A stretch of DNA of 64,000 nt from an uncultured Enterobacteriaceae bacterium (lineage in GTDB: Bacteria; Pseudomonadota; Gammaproteobacteria; Enterobacterales; Enterobacteriaceae). The notes under the pieces are model-generated. The model was not told the origin of the DNA. It was given only the letters and a program-made list of their open reading frames with translations, and did no database searches. The DNA is taken from the NCBI GenBank assembly GCA_936920625.1, contig CAKZHC010000010.1, forward strand, positions 150,540 to 214,539, in the 5' to 3' direction. The position numbers and the translations under genes were made by a program. Positions 26,727 through 36,264 of the stretch are shown here, piece by piece. Positions within the stretch are counted from its first letter, which is position 1, and each line of letters starts with the position of its first letter.

Positions 26727-27674
26727 TTAATGTTCAAACATCGCTGAAATGGATTCTTCATTACTGATGCGACGAATGGCCTCTGCCAGCATGCCAGAGA
26801 GCGTGAGAGCGCGTACATTTGGCAGTGCTTTGATTGAATCAGAGAGCGGGATGGTGTCGCAGACAACAACTTCATCAATGACTGAATTGCGCAGATTTTC
26901 TGCAGCGTTACCAGAAAAAACGGCATGGGTGGCATAAGAGAATACTCGCTTTGCCCCACGATCTTTCAGTGCTTCTGCCGCTTTACATAAGGTGCCGCCG
27001 GTATCAATCATATCATCGACCAGCACACAGTCCCGCCCCGCGACGTCCCCTATGATGTGCATCACCTGCGCAACATTAGCTCTGGGGCGGCGTTTATCGA
27101 TAATTGCCATATCAGTATCGTTAAGTAATTTAGCGATAGCTCGTGCGCGAACAACACCACCAATATCAGGTGAGACTACGATTGGGTTCTCCAGACCTAT
27201 TTGCATCATATCTTCTAACAGAATTGGGCTGCCGAATACGTTGTCTACCGGGACATCGAAGAAGCCCTGAATCTGTTCAGCATGCAAATCAACTGTCAGA
27301 ACCCGGTCAACCCCCACACTTGAGAGAAAATCAGCAACGACCTTGGCGGTGATGGGGACTCGGGCTGAGCGGACACGACGATCCTGACGCGCATAACCAA
27401 AATAGGGGATCACCGCAGTAATACGCCCCGCAGAAGCCCGACGCAGTGCATCAACCATAACGACCAGCTCCATCAGGTTATCGTTAGTGGGCGCACAAGT
27501 GGACTGAATGATGAAAATATCCCCACCGCGTACATTTTCGTTAATTTGTACACTCACTTCACCATCGCTGAAACGCCCAACAGCAGCGTTGCCGAGACCA
27601 GTGTAAAGACGATTGGCTATACGTTGTGCTAGTTCCGGTGTAGCGTTACCAGCAAAAAGCTTCATATCAGGCAC
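26727..27674 (-). CDS. prs: Ribose-phosphate pyrophosphokinase
   Basis: Prs makes PRPP from ribose-5-phosphate and ATP, feeding purine, pyrimidine, histidine, tryptophan and NAD synthesis. It is 315 residues and nearly identical to E. coli by eye. The PRPP-binding loop (CVLVDDMIDTGGTLCKAAEAL, split over about residues 214-235) and the catalytic flexible-loop region (KRRPRANVAQVMH) are intact. The start is GTG (GTGCCTGATATGAAG), as I recall for E. coli. It lies downstream of ispE with 124 bp between. Confidence 0.97.
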   Translation of the reverse strand: MPDMKLFAGNATPELAQRIANRLYTGLGNAAVGRFSDGEVSVQINENVRGGDIFIIQSTCAPTNDNLMELVVMVDALRRASAGRITAVIPYFGYARQDRRVRSARVPITAKVVADFLSSVGVDRVLTVDLHAEQIQGFFDVPVDNVFGSPILLEDMMQIGLENPIVVSPDIGGVVRARAIAKLLNDTDMAIIDKRRPRANVAQVMHIIGDVAGRDCVLVDDMIDTGGTLCKAAEALKDRGAKRVFSYATHAVFSGNAAENLRNSVIDEVVVCDTIPLSDSIKALPNVRALTLSGMLAEAIRRISNEESISAMFEH

Positions 27675-27798
27675 GAGAAAAACCTCAGGCTTGGCGTCCG
27701 AATTAATTTTAGCTCGGTGATGGCAAGCTATATCAGGATCGCCTGTGTACGATAAATAAAGGTACCGAATCGATGATAGTACGATGCGGCAGGATCAG

Positions 27799-28656
27799 TT
27801 AAGAATGGTCTAAAAGTGAGCGATGTAGCGGCGAAAGGTTAAGACCTCTGGCTACAAATCCCTGCACCCATGCCGGAGCCTTTAGGAGCATTTGGCGAGC
27901 GGCGGCTTCGGTATTAAATTCAGCAAACACGCAAGCTCCTGTGCCCGTAAGTCGCGACGGTGCATATTTTAGCAGCCAGGTAAGAAGTTCATCAACCTCA
28001 GGAAAATGTTTTCTTACTAACAACTGGCAATCATTATGAAATGGTTCTTTCAACAAGGTGTTGATATCGCGCACGGGCGTATTGCGTGGGAGATCTTTAT
28101 CCGCAAAGACCTGAGCAGTAGCAATAAAAACGCCCGGATGAGCCACCAGATACCAGCGCTCTGGTGGTGTGGTGGGCATCAGCCGTTCGCCAACGCCCTC
28201 TGCAAAGGCGGCATGGCCATATACAAAAACTGGCACGTCAGCGCCCAGCATCAGGCCGAGCTCTGCAAGAGTTGACAGAGGATAACCGGTTTGCCATAGA
28301 TGATTGAGTACCACCAGAACGGTAGCAGCGTTGGAAGAACCTCCTCCAAGGCCTCCTCCTATCGGGATCCGCTTATTTACCGCAAAGCTGACCCCCGCCG
28401 TTGGCTCAAGCCTGCTGTCAGCAATCGCCCGGTCGCGTAGCAGCCTCGCTGCGCGGATAATCAGATTATCATCATGGGTTACGCCTGCAACTTCTGATTT
28501 GAGCACAATAGTGGCGCTGTAATTGACCTCAATATCCAGCGTATCGCTGTAATCGAGAAACTGATACAGGGTTTGCAGATTATGGTAGCCATCATGGCGA
28601 CGGCCTGTGATATAGAGAAATAAATTAAGCTTTGCCGGAGCAGGCCAGAGGGACAT
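27799..28656 (-). CDS. ispE: 4-diphosphocytidyl-2-C-methyl-D-erythritol kinase
   Basis: IspE phosphorylates CDP-methylerythritol in the MEP isoprenoid pathway. The GHMP-kinase ATP loop is PIGGGLGGGSSNAAT near residue 96. The N-terminal PAPAKLNLFLYITGRRHDGYH and the C-terminal SRLTGTGACVFAEF motifs are conserved. Length is 285 residues (283 in E. coli). It overlaps the lolB stop by one base, keeping the lolB-ispE-prs order of E. coli. Confidence 0.96.
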   Translation of the reverse strand: MSLWPAPAKLNLFLYITGRRHDGYHNLQTLYQFLDYSDTLDIEVNYSATIVLKSEVAGVTHDDNLIIRAARLLRDRAIADSRLEPTAGVSFAVNKRIPIGGGLGGGSSNAATVLVVLNHLWQTGYPLSTLAELGLMLGADVPVFVYGHAAFAEGVGERLMPTTPPERWYLVAHPGVFIATAQVFADKDLPRNTPVRDINTLLKEPFHNDCQLLVRKHFPEVDELLTWLLKYAPSRLTGTGACVFAEFNTEAAARQMLLKAPAWVQGFVARGLNLSPLHRSLLDHS

Positions 28657-29285
28657 TATTTGATGCTCCAGCTATCCATACGTAATTTGAGCCGATTATC
28701 GCCGGAAGACAGCTCAAGGAGTGAAGGCAGTGCAGGATCCTGAGCGGTATCGTAGCGATTAAAAGTAACAGTCCACTCCTGACCATTATGACTATAGTGG
28801 GCGGTTTTGAGCTGATACTTATCATCGAGAGAATATTCTGTTGCGTTGCCCGGCAGGCCTGTTATCCACTGGCGCAGATTATCTATCGGTATTGCCATGC
28901 CGGTGAGTTGCCTGAGAATCTTTTCAGCGTTGTTATCTGAATAGTGCTGGCCTTTATTATCAATGAGTTCTGCTTTATTACCCTGCACAGTAAGCTGTAA
29001 CTCTGTACTTCCCAGTGGACTGGTCAGCAGCAGACGATAATGGTCAGGCGCGCTCTGTTGCCAGTTAAAACGGGCGTAAACTTTTTTACTGCCAGAAAGC
29101 CAGGCAAAAGCCCCGCGCGTCTGATAAGAGGTAATGCTGGCTACTGCCCGCTGGTGCTGTTGCCACTTGGGCGAGTTTGTGCTTCCAGCCGGCCCCTGAT
29201 GTGGGGTTAATGTACAGGCGGCAAGCCACGGGCTGGCAAGGGGGAAAAGGCGCAGAAGACAGCGGGATAGCGGAAATCTAAACAT
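28656..29285 (-). CDS. lolB: Outer-membrane lipoprotein insertion protein LolB
   Basis: LolB receives lipoproteins from LolA and inserts them in the outer membrane. A lipoprotein signal peptide ends at the lipobox LAAC (Cys 24 from the start chosen here), and the mature part carries YQTRGAFAWLSGSKKVYARF and LLTSPLGSTELQL as in E. coli. ATG 29285 gives 209 residues against 207 in E. coli. A start 45 bp further upstream is open but would put non-signal residues first. The gene diverges from hemA, so the 200 bp between hold both promoters. Confidence 0.92.
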   Translation of the reverse strand: MFRFPLSRCLLRLFPLASPWLAACTLTPHQGPAGSTNSPKWQQHQRAVASITSYQTRGAFAWLSGSKKVYARFNWQQSAPDHYRLLLTSPLGSTELQLTVQGNKAELIDNKGQHYSDNNAEKILRQLTGMAIPIDNLRQWITGLPGNATEYSLDDKYQLKTAHYSHNGQEWTVTFNRYDTAQDPALPSLLELSSGDNRLKLRMDSWSIK

Positions 29286-29488
29286 AGTTCGGGGAGGGCT
29301 CCACAGGTGTCGTCGTTGACATTTGCTCACGGCTTAAACAGCGGATATTGCGTTAGTGTTACGCTTGCTAAAATTAAAGAGTTACTAAATTCAGGTTAAC
29401 ACTCAGTGCCGCTTTTCATGATAATGCTCATCTTGTAGAATTAAGTACCCTTAACCCTATCAAGAGCAGGATGCTTTGGCAAACTATC

Positions 29489-30745
29489 ATGACTTTACTG
29501 GCACTTGGGATTAATCACGAAACCGCATCGGTTGCGTTGCGCGAACGCGTGGTGTTTTCGTCGGAGATCATTGGGCATGCAATAGAGAGTCTGCTGGCGC
29601 AACCGCAGGTGCAGGGGGGCGTAGTGCTGTCAACCTGTAACCGTACTGAGCTTTATCTAAGCGTCGGGCAAAAGACCGGCCTGCAGGATCGGCTGGTTGC
29701 ATGGCTGTGTGATTACCACAATGTCAGCGAGGAACAGCTGCGGGCCAGTCTCTATTGGCACTATGGCGATGATGCTGTTAGCCATTTGATGAGAGTTGCC
29801 AGCGGGCTGGATTCTCAGATTCTGGGTGAGCCACAGATACTCGGTCAGCTCAAAAGAGCCTGGGCGCGAGCACGAAGCTATCAGACGCATCCTGGTGAGC
29901 TGGATCGTCTGTTCCAGAAAACGTTTTCTGTGGCTAAGCGTGTTCGTAGCGAAACTGATATCGGCAGTAGTGCTGTTTCAGTCGTTTTTGCTGCCTGTAC
30001 GCTGGCACGTCAAATTTTCGAGTCACTGGCAACGGCCACAGTACTGCTGGTGGGAGCGGGTGAAACCATTGAGCTGGCAGCAAGACATCTGCGTCAGCAT
30101 CGCACGGGTAAACTGATAATAGCTAACCGGACGCCTGGGCGCGGGCAGAAGCTGGCCGGCGAGATGAGTGCTGAAGCGATAAGTCTGATGGAAATTGGTT
30201 CCCGTCTGGCGGAAGCCGATATCATCATTAGCTCTACTGCTAGTTCGACTCCGATTATCAATAAAGCAATGGTCGAACGAGCGCTTAAAGTGCGCCGTAA
30301 TCAGCCGATGCTGCTGATAGATATTGCCGTACCCCGTGATATAGAAGAAGGGGTCGGCAGACTGGCCAATACTTATCTCTATAATGTGGATGATATTCAG
30401 GGGATCATCAATAATAATATGGCACAGCGTCAGGCAGCAGCCCGTAAGGCTGAGGAGATTGTACACCGGGAGCGTGATGAATTTATGTCCTGGCTACGAG
30501 CACAAAGCGTAACAGAAACTATCCGTGATTACCGGGAACAGGCAGATCAGGTGCGCCATGAACTTGAAAAAAAAGCATTGATGGCGCTTGCCCAGGGTAT
30601 TGATCCTCAGATTGTGCTCAGCGAGCTGGCGCATAAACTAACCAGGCGTCTGATCCATCAGCCGACCTGTTCACTACAACAGGCTGGCCGTGATGGCGAT
30701 ATGGCACGTTTACATATGTTACGCGCCAGTCTCGGTCTCGATTAG
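29489..30745 (+). CDS. hemA: Glutamyl-tRNA reductase
   Basis: HemA reduces glutamyl-tRNA to glutamate-1-semialdehyde, the committed step of haem synthesis in the C5 pathway. The catalytic Cys50 lies in STCNRTELYL; the NADPH-binding motif is VLLVGAGETIELAARHL. With ATG 29489 the protein is 418 residues, exactly the E. coli length. An in-frame ATG at 29471 would add six residues not found in the family. It starts the hemA-prfA-prmC-sirB1-kdsA series. The stop is TAG. Confidence 0.96.
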   Translation: MTLLALGINHETASVALRERVVFSSEIIGHAIESLLAQPQVQGGVVLSTCNRTELYLSVGQKTGLQDRLVAWLCDYHNVSEEQLRASLYWHYGDDAVSHLMRVASGLDSQILGEPQILGQLKRAWARARSYQTHPGELDRLFQKTFSVAKRVRSETDIGSSAVSVVFAACTLARQIFESLATATVLLVGAGETIELAARHLRQHRTGKLIIANRTPGRGQKLAGEMSAEAISLMEIGSRLAEADIIISSTASSTPIINKAMVERALKVRRNQPMLLIDIAVPRDIEEGVGRLANTYLYNVDDIQGIINNNMAQRQAAARKAEEIVHRERDEFMSWLRAQSVTETIRDYREQADQVRHELEKKALMALAQGIDPQIVLSELAHKLTRRLIHQPTCSLQQAGRDGDMARLHMLRASLGLD

Positions 30746-30825
30746 CTCTCCCTGCTACTCATCCTGCTAATGACAGCTTTTTGTTTAACCTCTTTTTCTT
30801 TTTCTCAAGATAACCATATAAAACG

Positions 30826-31908
30826 ATGAAAACTTCTATTGTTGCCAAACTGGAAGCATTGCAGGAGCGCCATGAAGAGGTGGAAGCGATGCTGAGTGAC
30901 GCTAGCGTTATTGCTGATCAGGATCGTTTTCGTATGCTTTCGTGTGAATATGCTCAGCTTACGGATGTCAGTAACTGTTTTCGCAGCTGGCAACAGGTGC
31001 AGGAAGAGATATCGGCAGCACAAACACTACAGGACGATCCGGAAATGCGTGATATGGCACAGGAGGAGCTAAAATTATTACGTGATAACAGAGAACAACT
31101 GGAACAGCAGTTGCAGGTTCTGCTGTTACCCAAAGACCCCGATGATGAACGGTCTTGTTTTATCGAAGTACGGGCGGGCACGGGTGGCGATGAAGCGGCT
31201 ATTTTTGCTGGCGATCTGTTTCGAATGTACAGCCGTTACGCAGAAAACCAGCGCTGGAAAATCGAAATTATCAGTGCCAGTGAGGGAGAACATGGTGGTT
31301 ACAAAGAGATCATCGCTAAAATTGCCGGTACGGGAGCTTACGGGCGGTTAAAATTTGAATCGGGCGGGCATCGTGTACAACGGATCCCGGAGACTGAATC
31401 CCAGGGCCGCATTCATACATCGGCTTGTACAGTCGCGGTGATGCCTGAGCTGCCGGAAACCGAACAGCCGGAGATTAATCCTGCGGATCTGAAAATTGAT
31501 ACTTTCCGTTCATCCGGTGCGGGAGGTCAGCACGTTAACACTACCGATTCTGCTATTCGTATTACTCACCTGCCAACGGGTATTGTGGTGGAGTGCCAGG
31601 ACGAACGCTCGCAACACAAAAACAGGGCCAAAGCACTGGGGGTGCTGGCAGCGCGAATTCACGCCGGGGAAGTGGCGAAGCGCCAGCAACAGGAAGCTTC
31701 AACACGGCGTAATCTGTTAGGTAGTGGCGACCGTTCGGACCGCAATCGTACTTACAACTTCCCGCAGGGGCGAGTGACAGACCACCGTATCAATCTGACG
31801 CTCTACTGTCTGGATGAAGTCATGCAGGGGAAACTGGATATAATAATTGAACCTATTGTGCAGGAGCACCAGGCTGATCAACTAGCCGCGCTGGCAGGTC
31901 AGGAGTGA
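30826..31908 (+). CDS. prfA: Peptide chain release factor RF1
   Basis: RF1 ends translation at UAA and UAG. The catalytic GGQ is in SSGAGGQHVNTTDSAIR near residue 234, and the codon-recognition P(A/V)T-type element falls in the region before it. Length is 360 residues, as in E. coli. Its integrity matters for the amber codons elsewhere in this window: with RF1 intact, UAG should be read as stop unless a suppressor tRNA competes. It overlaps prmC by 4 bp. Confidence 0.97.
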   Translation: MKTSIVAKLEALQERHEEVEAMLSDASVIADQDRFRMLSCEYAQLTDVSNCFRSWQQVQEEISAAQTLQDDPEMRDMAQEELKLLRDNREQLEQQLQVLLLPKDPDDERSCFIEVRAGTGGDEAAIFAGDLFRMYSRYAENQRWKIEIISASEGEHGGYKEIIAKIAGTGAYGRLKFESGGHRVQRIPETESQGRIHTSACTVAVMPELPETEQPEINPADLKIDTFRSSGAGGQHVNTTDSAIRITHLPTGIVVECQDERSQHKNRAKALGVLAARIHAGEVAKRQQQEASTRRNLLGSGDRSDRNRTYNFPQGRVTDHRINLTLYCLDEVMQGKLDIIIEPIVQEHQADQLAALAGQE

Positions 31909-32735
31909 TTACTATCCGTTCATGGCTTGAGGACGCTACAGCCCGGCTCAGTGGGAGTCAGAGCGCCAGGCTGGATGCCGGGGTGTTGTTGGCGTTTGTT
32001 ACTGGTAAAAATCGCAGCTGGTTACGCGCTTTTGATGAGACACCACTCGAAGAGACTCATCTTGACGTCCTCGAGGGGCTGCTCATGCGCCGCATTAGAG
32101 GCGAACCTGTCGCTTATCTTACAGGAGAACGTGAATTCTGGTCATTGCCGCTTCGGGTTTCACCTGATACGTTGATCCCCCGGCCGGATACTGAGACACT
32201 GGTTGAGCACGCGCTGACAAAAATGGCAGCCCCAAACGGCAGTGCACTCGATTTAGGTACGGGTACTGGTGCTATTGCGCTGGCACTGGCGAGTGAACGT
32301 TCCGGCTGGCACTTTACCGGGGTTGATCGCATTGCAGCGGCGGTAAAACTTGCTCGGTATAATGCGGATGCACTACAGTTGACGAATGTTCAGTTTTTAA
32401 TCAGCGACTGGTTCAGTCAGCTGGTACAACAGCGCCATCAGCTTATCGTCAGTAATCCTCCCTATATTGATCCTGACGATCCTCATCTGCAAGAGGGGGA
32501 TTTGCGTTTTGAGCCGACAAGTGCGTTAGTGGCGGCAGACCACGGATTAAGTGATATCCGCTCTATAATCGAGATGGCGCCTGATTTTCTGGTTGCACAA
32601 GGATGGTTACTGATTGAACATGGCTGTCGGCAGGGGAGTATTGTGCGAAAAATGTTACGACAAGCCGGTTTTTTGCACGTCAAAACCTATTATGATTACG
32701 GCGGTAACGAGCGAATATCTGAGGGGCAGCGATGA
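31905..32735 (+). CDS. prmC: Release factor glutamine methyltransferase PrmC
   Basis: PrmC methylates the Gln of the GGQ motif of RF1 and RF2. The SAM-binding site is ALDLGTGTGAIALALASE near residue 114, and the catalytic motif NPPY is in LIVSNPPYIDPDDPHL near 182. Length is 276 residues (277 in E. coli). The GTG start overlaps the prfA stop, coupling substrate and enzyme. The sirB2 gene that follows in E. coli is missing. Confidence 0.96.
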   Translation: MITIRSWLEDATARLSGSQSARLDAGVLLAFVTGKNRSWLRAFDETPLEETHLDVLEGLLMRRIRGEPVAYLTGEREFWSLPLRVSPDTLIPRPDTETLVEHALTKMAAPNGSALDLGTGTGAIALALASERSGWHFTGVDRIAAAVKLARYNADALQLTNVQFLISDWFSQLVQQRHQLIVSNPPYIDPDDPHLQEGDLRFEPTSALVAADHGLSDIRSIIEMAPDFLVAQGWLLIEHGCRQGSIVRKMLRQAGFLHVKTYYDYGGNERISEGQR

Positions 32736-33043
32736 TAATCAACAGGGTGTCCCGGAGTTATCGTATAGATGAGTATAGCCGGCCTGGCTCTGTAGTATTC
32801 TTGCTGGCGGGCATGTGGCAATGTTGTGTGCTATTTGAATGTTACTGATTCAATTTGAGTGATACCAGGCTGACGGAAAAATATATTGGCGTTATCATTC
32901 ATAATTATGACAGGCATGACAACTCATGGCGGGCGCGGTCTGAAATCTGAGAGCGAGCGCTAAAATAGATTGATCGTTGTGCTGGTGTGGTGGTAAGGAT
33001 TTATCCGGATAACCATTATAAAAATTTTTTACTGGGGTGATCA
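32736..33043. other. Gap where sirB2 would be expected
   Basis: About 310 bp with no protein-like frame. E. coli carries sirB2 here. An upstream ACTGGGGTGATCA precedes sirB1 and serves as its ribosome site. Confidence 0.45.
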
Positions 33044-33853
33044 ATGGCCTCCATTACTGAATTCGATTTTACTGACGCCTCATTGAGTGAGGCTGCGATT
33101 GTAGTGTTACAGCAAATTCGGCATGATTTTCCTGCTGAGAAGGTTCGTGCTCAGCTTGCATTACTGGTAGCAGAAGCCAGAGCCACTATTTCAGCCGGGC
33201 AGGCTCAGGATGTTCAGGTCAGCCAGTTACTGGATCTCTTTTACCATCAATGGGGATTTGGTGGTGCTAGTGGCGTCTACTGTCTTTCGGATGTACTCTG
33301 GCTGGATACTGTCCTGCATAGTCGGCAGGGTACAGCAGTTTCACTGGGGATTGTGCTACTACATATTGCTCATGAACTCAATTTACCGCTGATGCCAGTG
33401 GTATTTCCCACCCAGCTGATACTGCGTGCAGACTGGCTGGATGGGGAGATGTGGTTAATCGATCCTCTGGATGGCGAAACGCTTGATGAGCACACGCTGG
33501 AGGTGTGGCTTAAAGGTAATATCGGACCTATTGCTGAATTATTTCAGGATGATCTGGATGAGGCTGAGACGGAGCTGGTGATTCGCAAAATGCTGGATAC
33601 CCTAAAATCCGCACTGATGGAAGAGAAGCAGATGGAGCTGGCATTGAAGGCCAGTGAAGTGCTTCTGCTGATGGATCCAGAAGATCCATATGAGATTCGG
33701 GATCGTGGTCTAATTTTCGCTCAGCTTGAGTGTGAACACATTGCACTGACCGATTTAACCTATTTTGTTGAACAATGCCCGGAAGATCCCATAAGCGATC
33801 TAATCAAGGTGCAAATCAACTCAATAGAGCAAAAACCAATTACTCTCCATTAA
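33044..33853 (+). CDS. sirB1: SirB1 family protein (transglutaminase-like and TPR regions)
   Basis: A 269-residue cytoplasmic protein matching SirB1/YchA of E. coli in length and context. It has a transglutaminase-like N-terminal half (YHQWGFGGASGVYCLSDVLW near residue 66; RQGTAVSLGIVLLHIAHEL near 94) and a C-terminal tetratricopeptide-like region (ALKASEVLLLMDPEDPYEIR). The function is not established. It is followed by kdsA after 13 bp, in the same unit. Confidence 0.92.
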   Translation: MASITEFDFTDASLSEAAIVVLQQIRHDFPAEKVRAQLALLVAEARATISAGQAQDVQVSQLLDLFYHQWGFGGASGVYCLSDVLWLDTVLHSRQGTAVSLGIVLLHIAHELNLPLMPVVFPTQLILRADWLDGEMWLIDPLDGETLDEHTLEVWLKGNIGPIAELFQDDLDEAETELVIRKMLDTLKSALMEEKQMELALKASEVLLLMDPEDPYEIRDRGLIFAQLECEHIALTDLTYFVEQCPEDPISDLIKVQINSIEQKPITLH

Positions 33854-33866
33854 ACAAGGTCAGCAG

Positions 33867-34721
33867 ATGAAACAGAAAGTCGTGAGCATCGGTGACATTA
33901 AGGTAGCAAACGATCAACCCTTTGTATTATTTGGCGGTATGAATGTGCTGGAATCATACGAGCTGGCGATGCGTATTTGCGAACATTACGTAACAGTTAC
34001 AGATAAACTGGGCATCCCTTATATATTCAAAGCGTCTTTCGATAAAGCCAATCGTTCATCAATCCACTCTTACCGAGGACCCGGACTTGAAGAGGGGATG
34101 AAGATTTTCCAGCAGCTTAGGCAGACTTTTGGTGTCCGGATAATTACAGACGTACACGAACCTCATCAGGCCCAGCTGGTCGCCGAAGTAGCAGATGTTA
34201 TTCAGCTGCCTGCATTCCTTGCGCGACAGACTGATCTGGTAGCCGCTATGGCCAGTACAGGAGCTGTCATTAACGTGAAAAAACCACAATTCATAAGTCC
34301 GGGTCAGATGGGCAACATTGTGGAAAAATTTATCGAAGCAGGTAATCATAACGTGATACTGTGCGAGCGCGGTGCAAGCTTTGGTTATGATAACCTGGTG
34401 GTGGACATGCTAGGTATCAATGTAATGAAACAAGTTAGCAATAACAGCCCTGTTATTTTTGATGTAACACATGCGTTGCAAACCCGTGATCCTTTTGGAG
34501 CGGCATCTGGTGGCCGTCGAGCCCAGGTGGCTGAACTGGCACGGGCTGGAATGGCGGTAGGTATGGCAGGTTTGTTTATTGAAGCACATCCCGAACCTGA
34601 GAGTGCCAGGTGTGACGGACCATCAGCACTGCCACTGAATAAATTAGAATCCCTGCTCACGCAGGTTAGGGCGATTGATGAGCTGGTGAAGAGTTTCCCT
34701 GTTCTGGATACCTCGCACTAG
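33867..34721 (+). CDS. kdsA: 3-deoxy-D-manno-octulosonate 8-phosphate synthase
   Basis: KdsA condenses arabinose-5-phosphate with phosphoenolpyruvate to make Kdo-8-phosphate for the LPS inner core. It is 284 residues, as in E. coli. Landmarks are LFGGMNVLES, KASFDKANRSSIHSYRGPG near residue 55 and ALQTRDPFGAASGGRR near 205-220. It is the last gene of the hemA block. The stop is TAG. Confidence 0.97.
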   Translation: MKQKVVSIGDIKVANDQPFVLFGGMNVLESYELAMRICEHYVTVTDKLGIPYIFKASFDKANRSSIHSYRGPGLEEGMKIFQQLRQTFGVRIITDVHEPHQAQLVAEVADVIQLPAFLARQTDLVAAMASTGAVINVKKPQFISPGQMGNIVEKFIEAGNHNVILCERGASFGYDNLVVDMLGINVMKQVSNNSPVIFDVTHALQTRDPFGAASGGRRAQVAELARAGMAVGMAGLFIEAHPEPESARCDGPSALPLNKLESLLTQVRAIDELVKSFPVLDTSH

Positions 34722-35099
34722 CGGTCTTTATCTCGTTACTTATTCAATATTGGTAGTTGGTTTTACACCTGTACTTACGAGTTCGCTTTGGGCTTGCGTG
34801 CTGGTGGCAACAATTATGCCAGACCAGATTCTGGTCGCTTTGTATTATACGCGCCGAAAAAATGAATGTCTTTATCGGAACGTTTACAGAGTCTCAGATA
34901 TTTAAGCCTGGCATCGTACTATTTTCACTAGAACAGCTTTCGTGGCTATCAAAGAAACAAAGTATTGACAGGTCACTTTATTCTTTTTGTGCGACTAATC
35001 TTCGTAATTAACAAATGTTACCTATAATTCATTCACCCGCCATTACAGGTGACTGAGCTTGTTCAGGAAACTATCCTAAAAAATAAAATAGTGCTTTAT
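34722..35099. other. Spacer between kdsA and lpxO
   Basis: About 380 bp with no gene recognised. E. coli has chaA after kdsA; no remnant was seen. The last part presumably carries the lpxO promoter. Confidence 0.45.
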
Positions 35100-36002
35100 A
35101 TGAAATATATCATTCTGTTTACTTATATTATCTCAGTTTTTTATGTTCACTGTCGGGGCCGAATCCGGTATGGCTTATGGCGACAGCTCTCTGACCACTC
35201 TACATTTGTGGCACCGATGAACTGCTTTATGTATCTGTTTTCTGACGTTCCTAAGACCCCTTTTTTGCCTTTAGAGAACTTCCCAGAATTGACAGCTCTG
35301 CAACAAAACTGGCAGAAGATTCGTGATGAGGGTGAGGCGCTGCGTAATTTGCAGCAGATCAAGACCTCAGATAAGTTTAATGACGCTGGGTTCAACTCGT
35401 TTTTTAAAACCGGCTGGAAACGCTTTTATCTCAAATGGTATGATGAGGCGCATCCTTCTGCACAAGAGCTATGCCCCTTTACTACCGGGCTGTTACGAAC
35501 TCTGCCCTGTGTTAAAGCGGCGATGTTTGCGGAGCTTCCGGATGGCAGCCGTCTGCCACGTCATCGCGATCCTTATGCAGGCTCGTTGCGTTATCACCTG
35601 GGTCTGGCTACGCCCAATGATGAACGCTGCTTTATTGATGTTGATGGTGTACGTTACAGCTGGCGTGATGGTGAAGCAGTGATGTTCGATGAGACCTATA
35701 TTCACTATGCTGAAAACAGCAGTGGTCAGCCCCGCATGATTCTGTTTTGTGATATTGAGCGGCCTATGCGTCACAGGTGGACTCAGGCCGTTAATCATTG
35801 GCTGGGCCGTTATCTGATGTCTGCATCAGCAGCGCCCAATAAAGAAGGGGACCGCACGGGTGGCATAAATCGTGTCTTTAAATACATTTATGTGCTACGA
35901 CGCATAGGTAAGCGGTTAAAAGCCTGGAATAAGCGCGTTTATTACCTCGTAAAGTGGGTACTTTTTGCTTCTGTCGGGCTGATGTTGTGGCGGCTATTGT
36001 AA
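35100..36002 (+). CDS. lpxO: Lipid A hydroxylase LpxO
   Basis: LpxO is a membrane-bound, Fe(II)/2-oxoglutarate-dependent aspartyl-hydroxylase-like enzyme that hydroxylates the 3'-secondary acyl chain of lipid A. It has an N-terminal membrane anchor, NDAGFNSFFKTGWKRFYLKW near residue 95, the iron ligands HxD in LPRHRDPYAGSLRYHLGL and the distal His in FDETYIHYAENSS. A second hydrophobic segment ends the protein. ATG 35100 gives 300 residues (302 in Salmonella); the frame is open 51 bp upstream but the extra residues are not family-like. E. coli K-12 lacks this gene. Confidence 0.92.
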   Translation: MKYIILFTYIISVFYVHCRGRIRYGLWRQLSDHSTFVAPMNCFMYLFSDVPKTPFLPLENFPELTALQQNWQKIRDEGEALRNLQQIKTSDKFNDAGFNSFFKTGWKRFYLKWYDEAHPSAQELCPFTTGLLRTLPCVKAAMFAELPDGSRLPRHRDPYAGSLRYHLGLATPNDERCFIDVDGVRYSWRDGEAVMFDETYIHYAENSSGQPRMILFCDIERPMRHRWTQAVNHWLGRYLMSASAAPNKEGDRTGGINRVFKYIYVLRRIGKRLKAWNKRVYYLVKWVLFASVGLMLWRLL

Positions 36003-36264
36003 TCTGCTCTTTCCACAGTTTTCTGCATAACTGAGGCAGTTTATTTTTATCAGCAGGTTATTATCACTTCTCAGAATATCAGTCAGAATCGTTTGGGAAG
36101 TTGTTAATAATTCCTGCTTACCGGAGAGATCTGTTGCCAGCAAAGCAAACTTGGTTGCGAACAGTACAATTACTGGCGATTTTCAACTGAATTGTTTTCA
36201 CAACGGTATGGTAGTGTTAACAGAGTGCCGATGTTCTGGCACAAAGCAGACTTCTGGCAGTTGA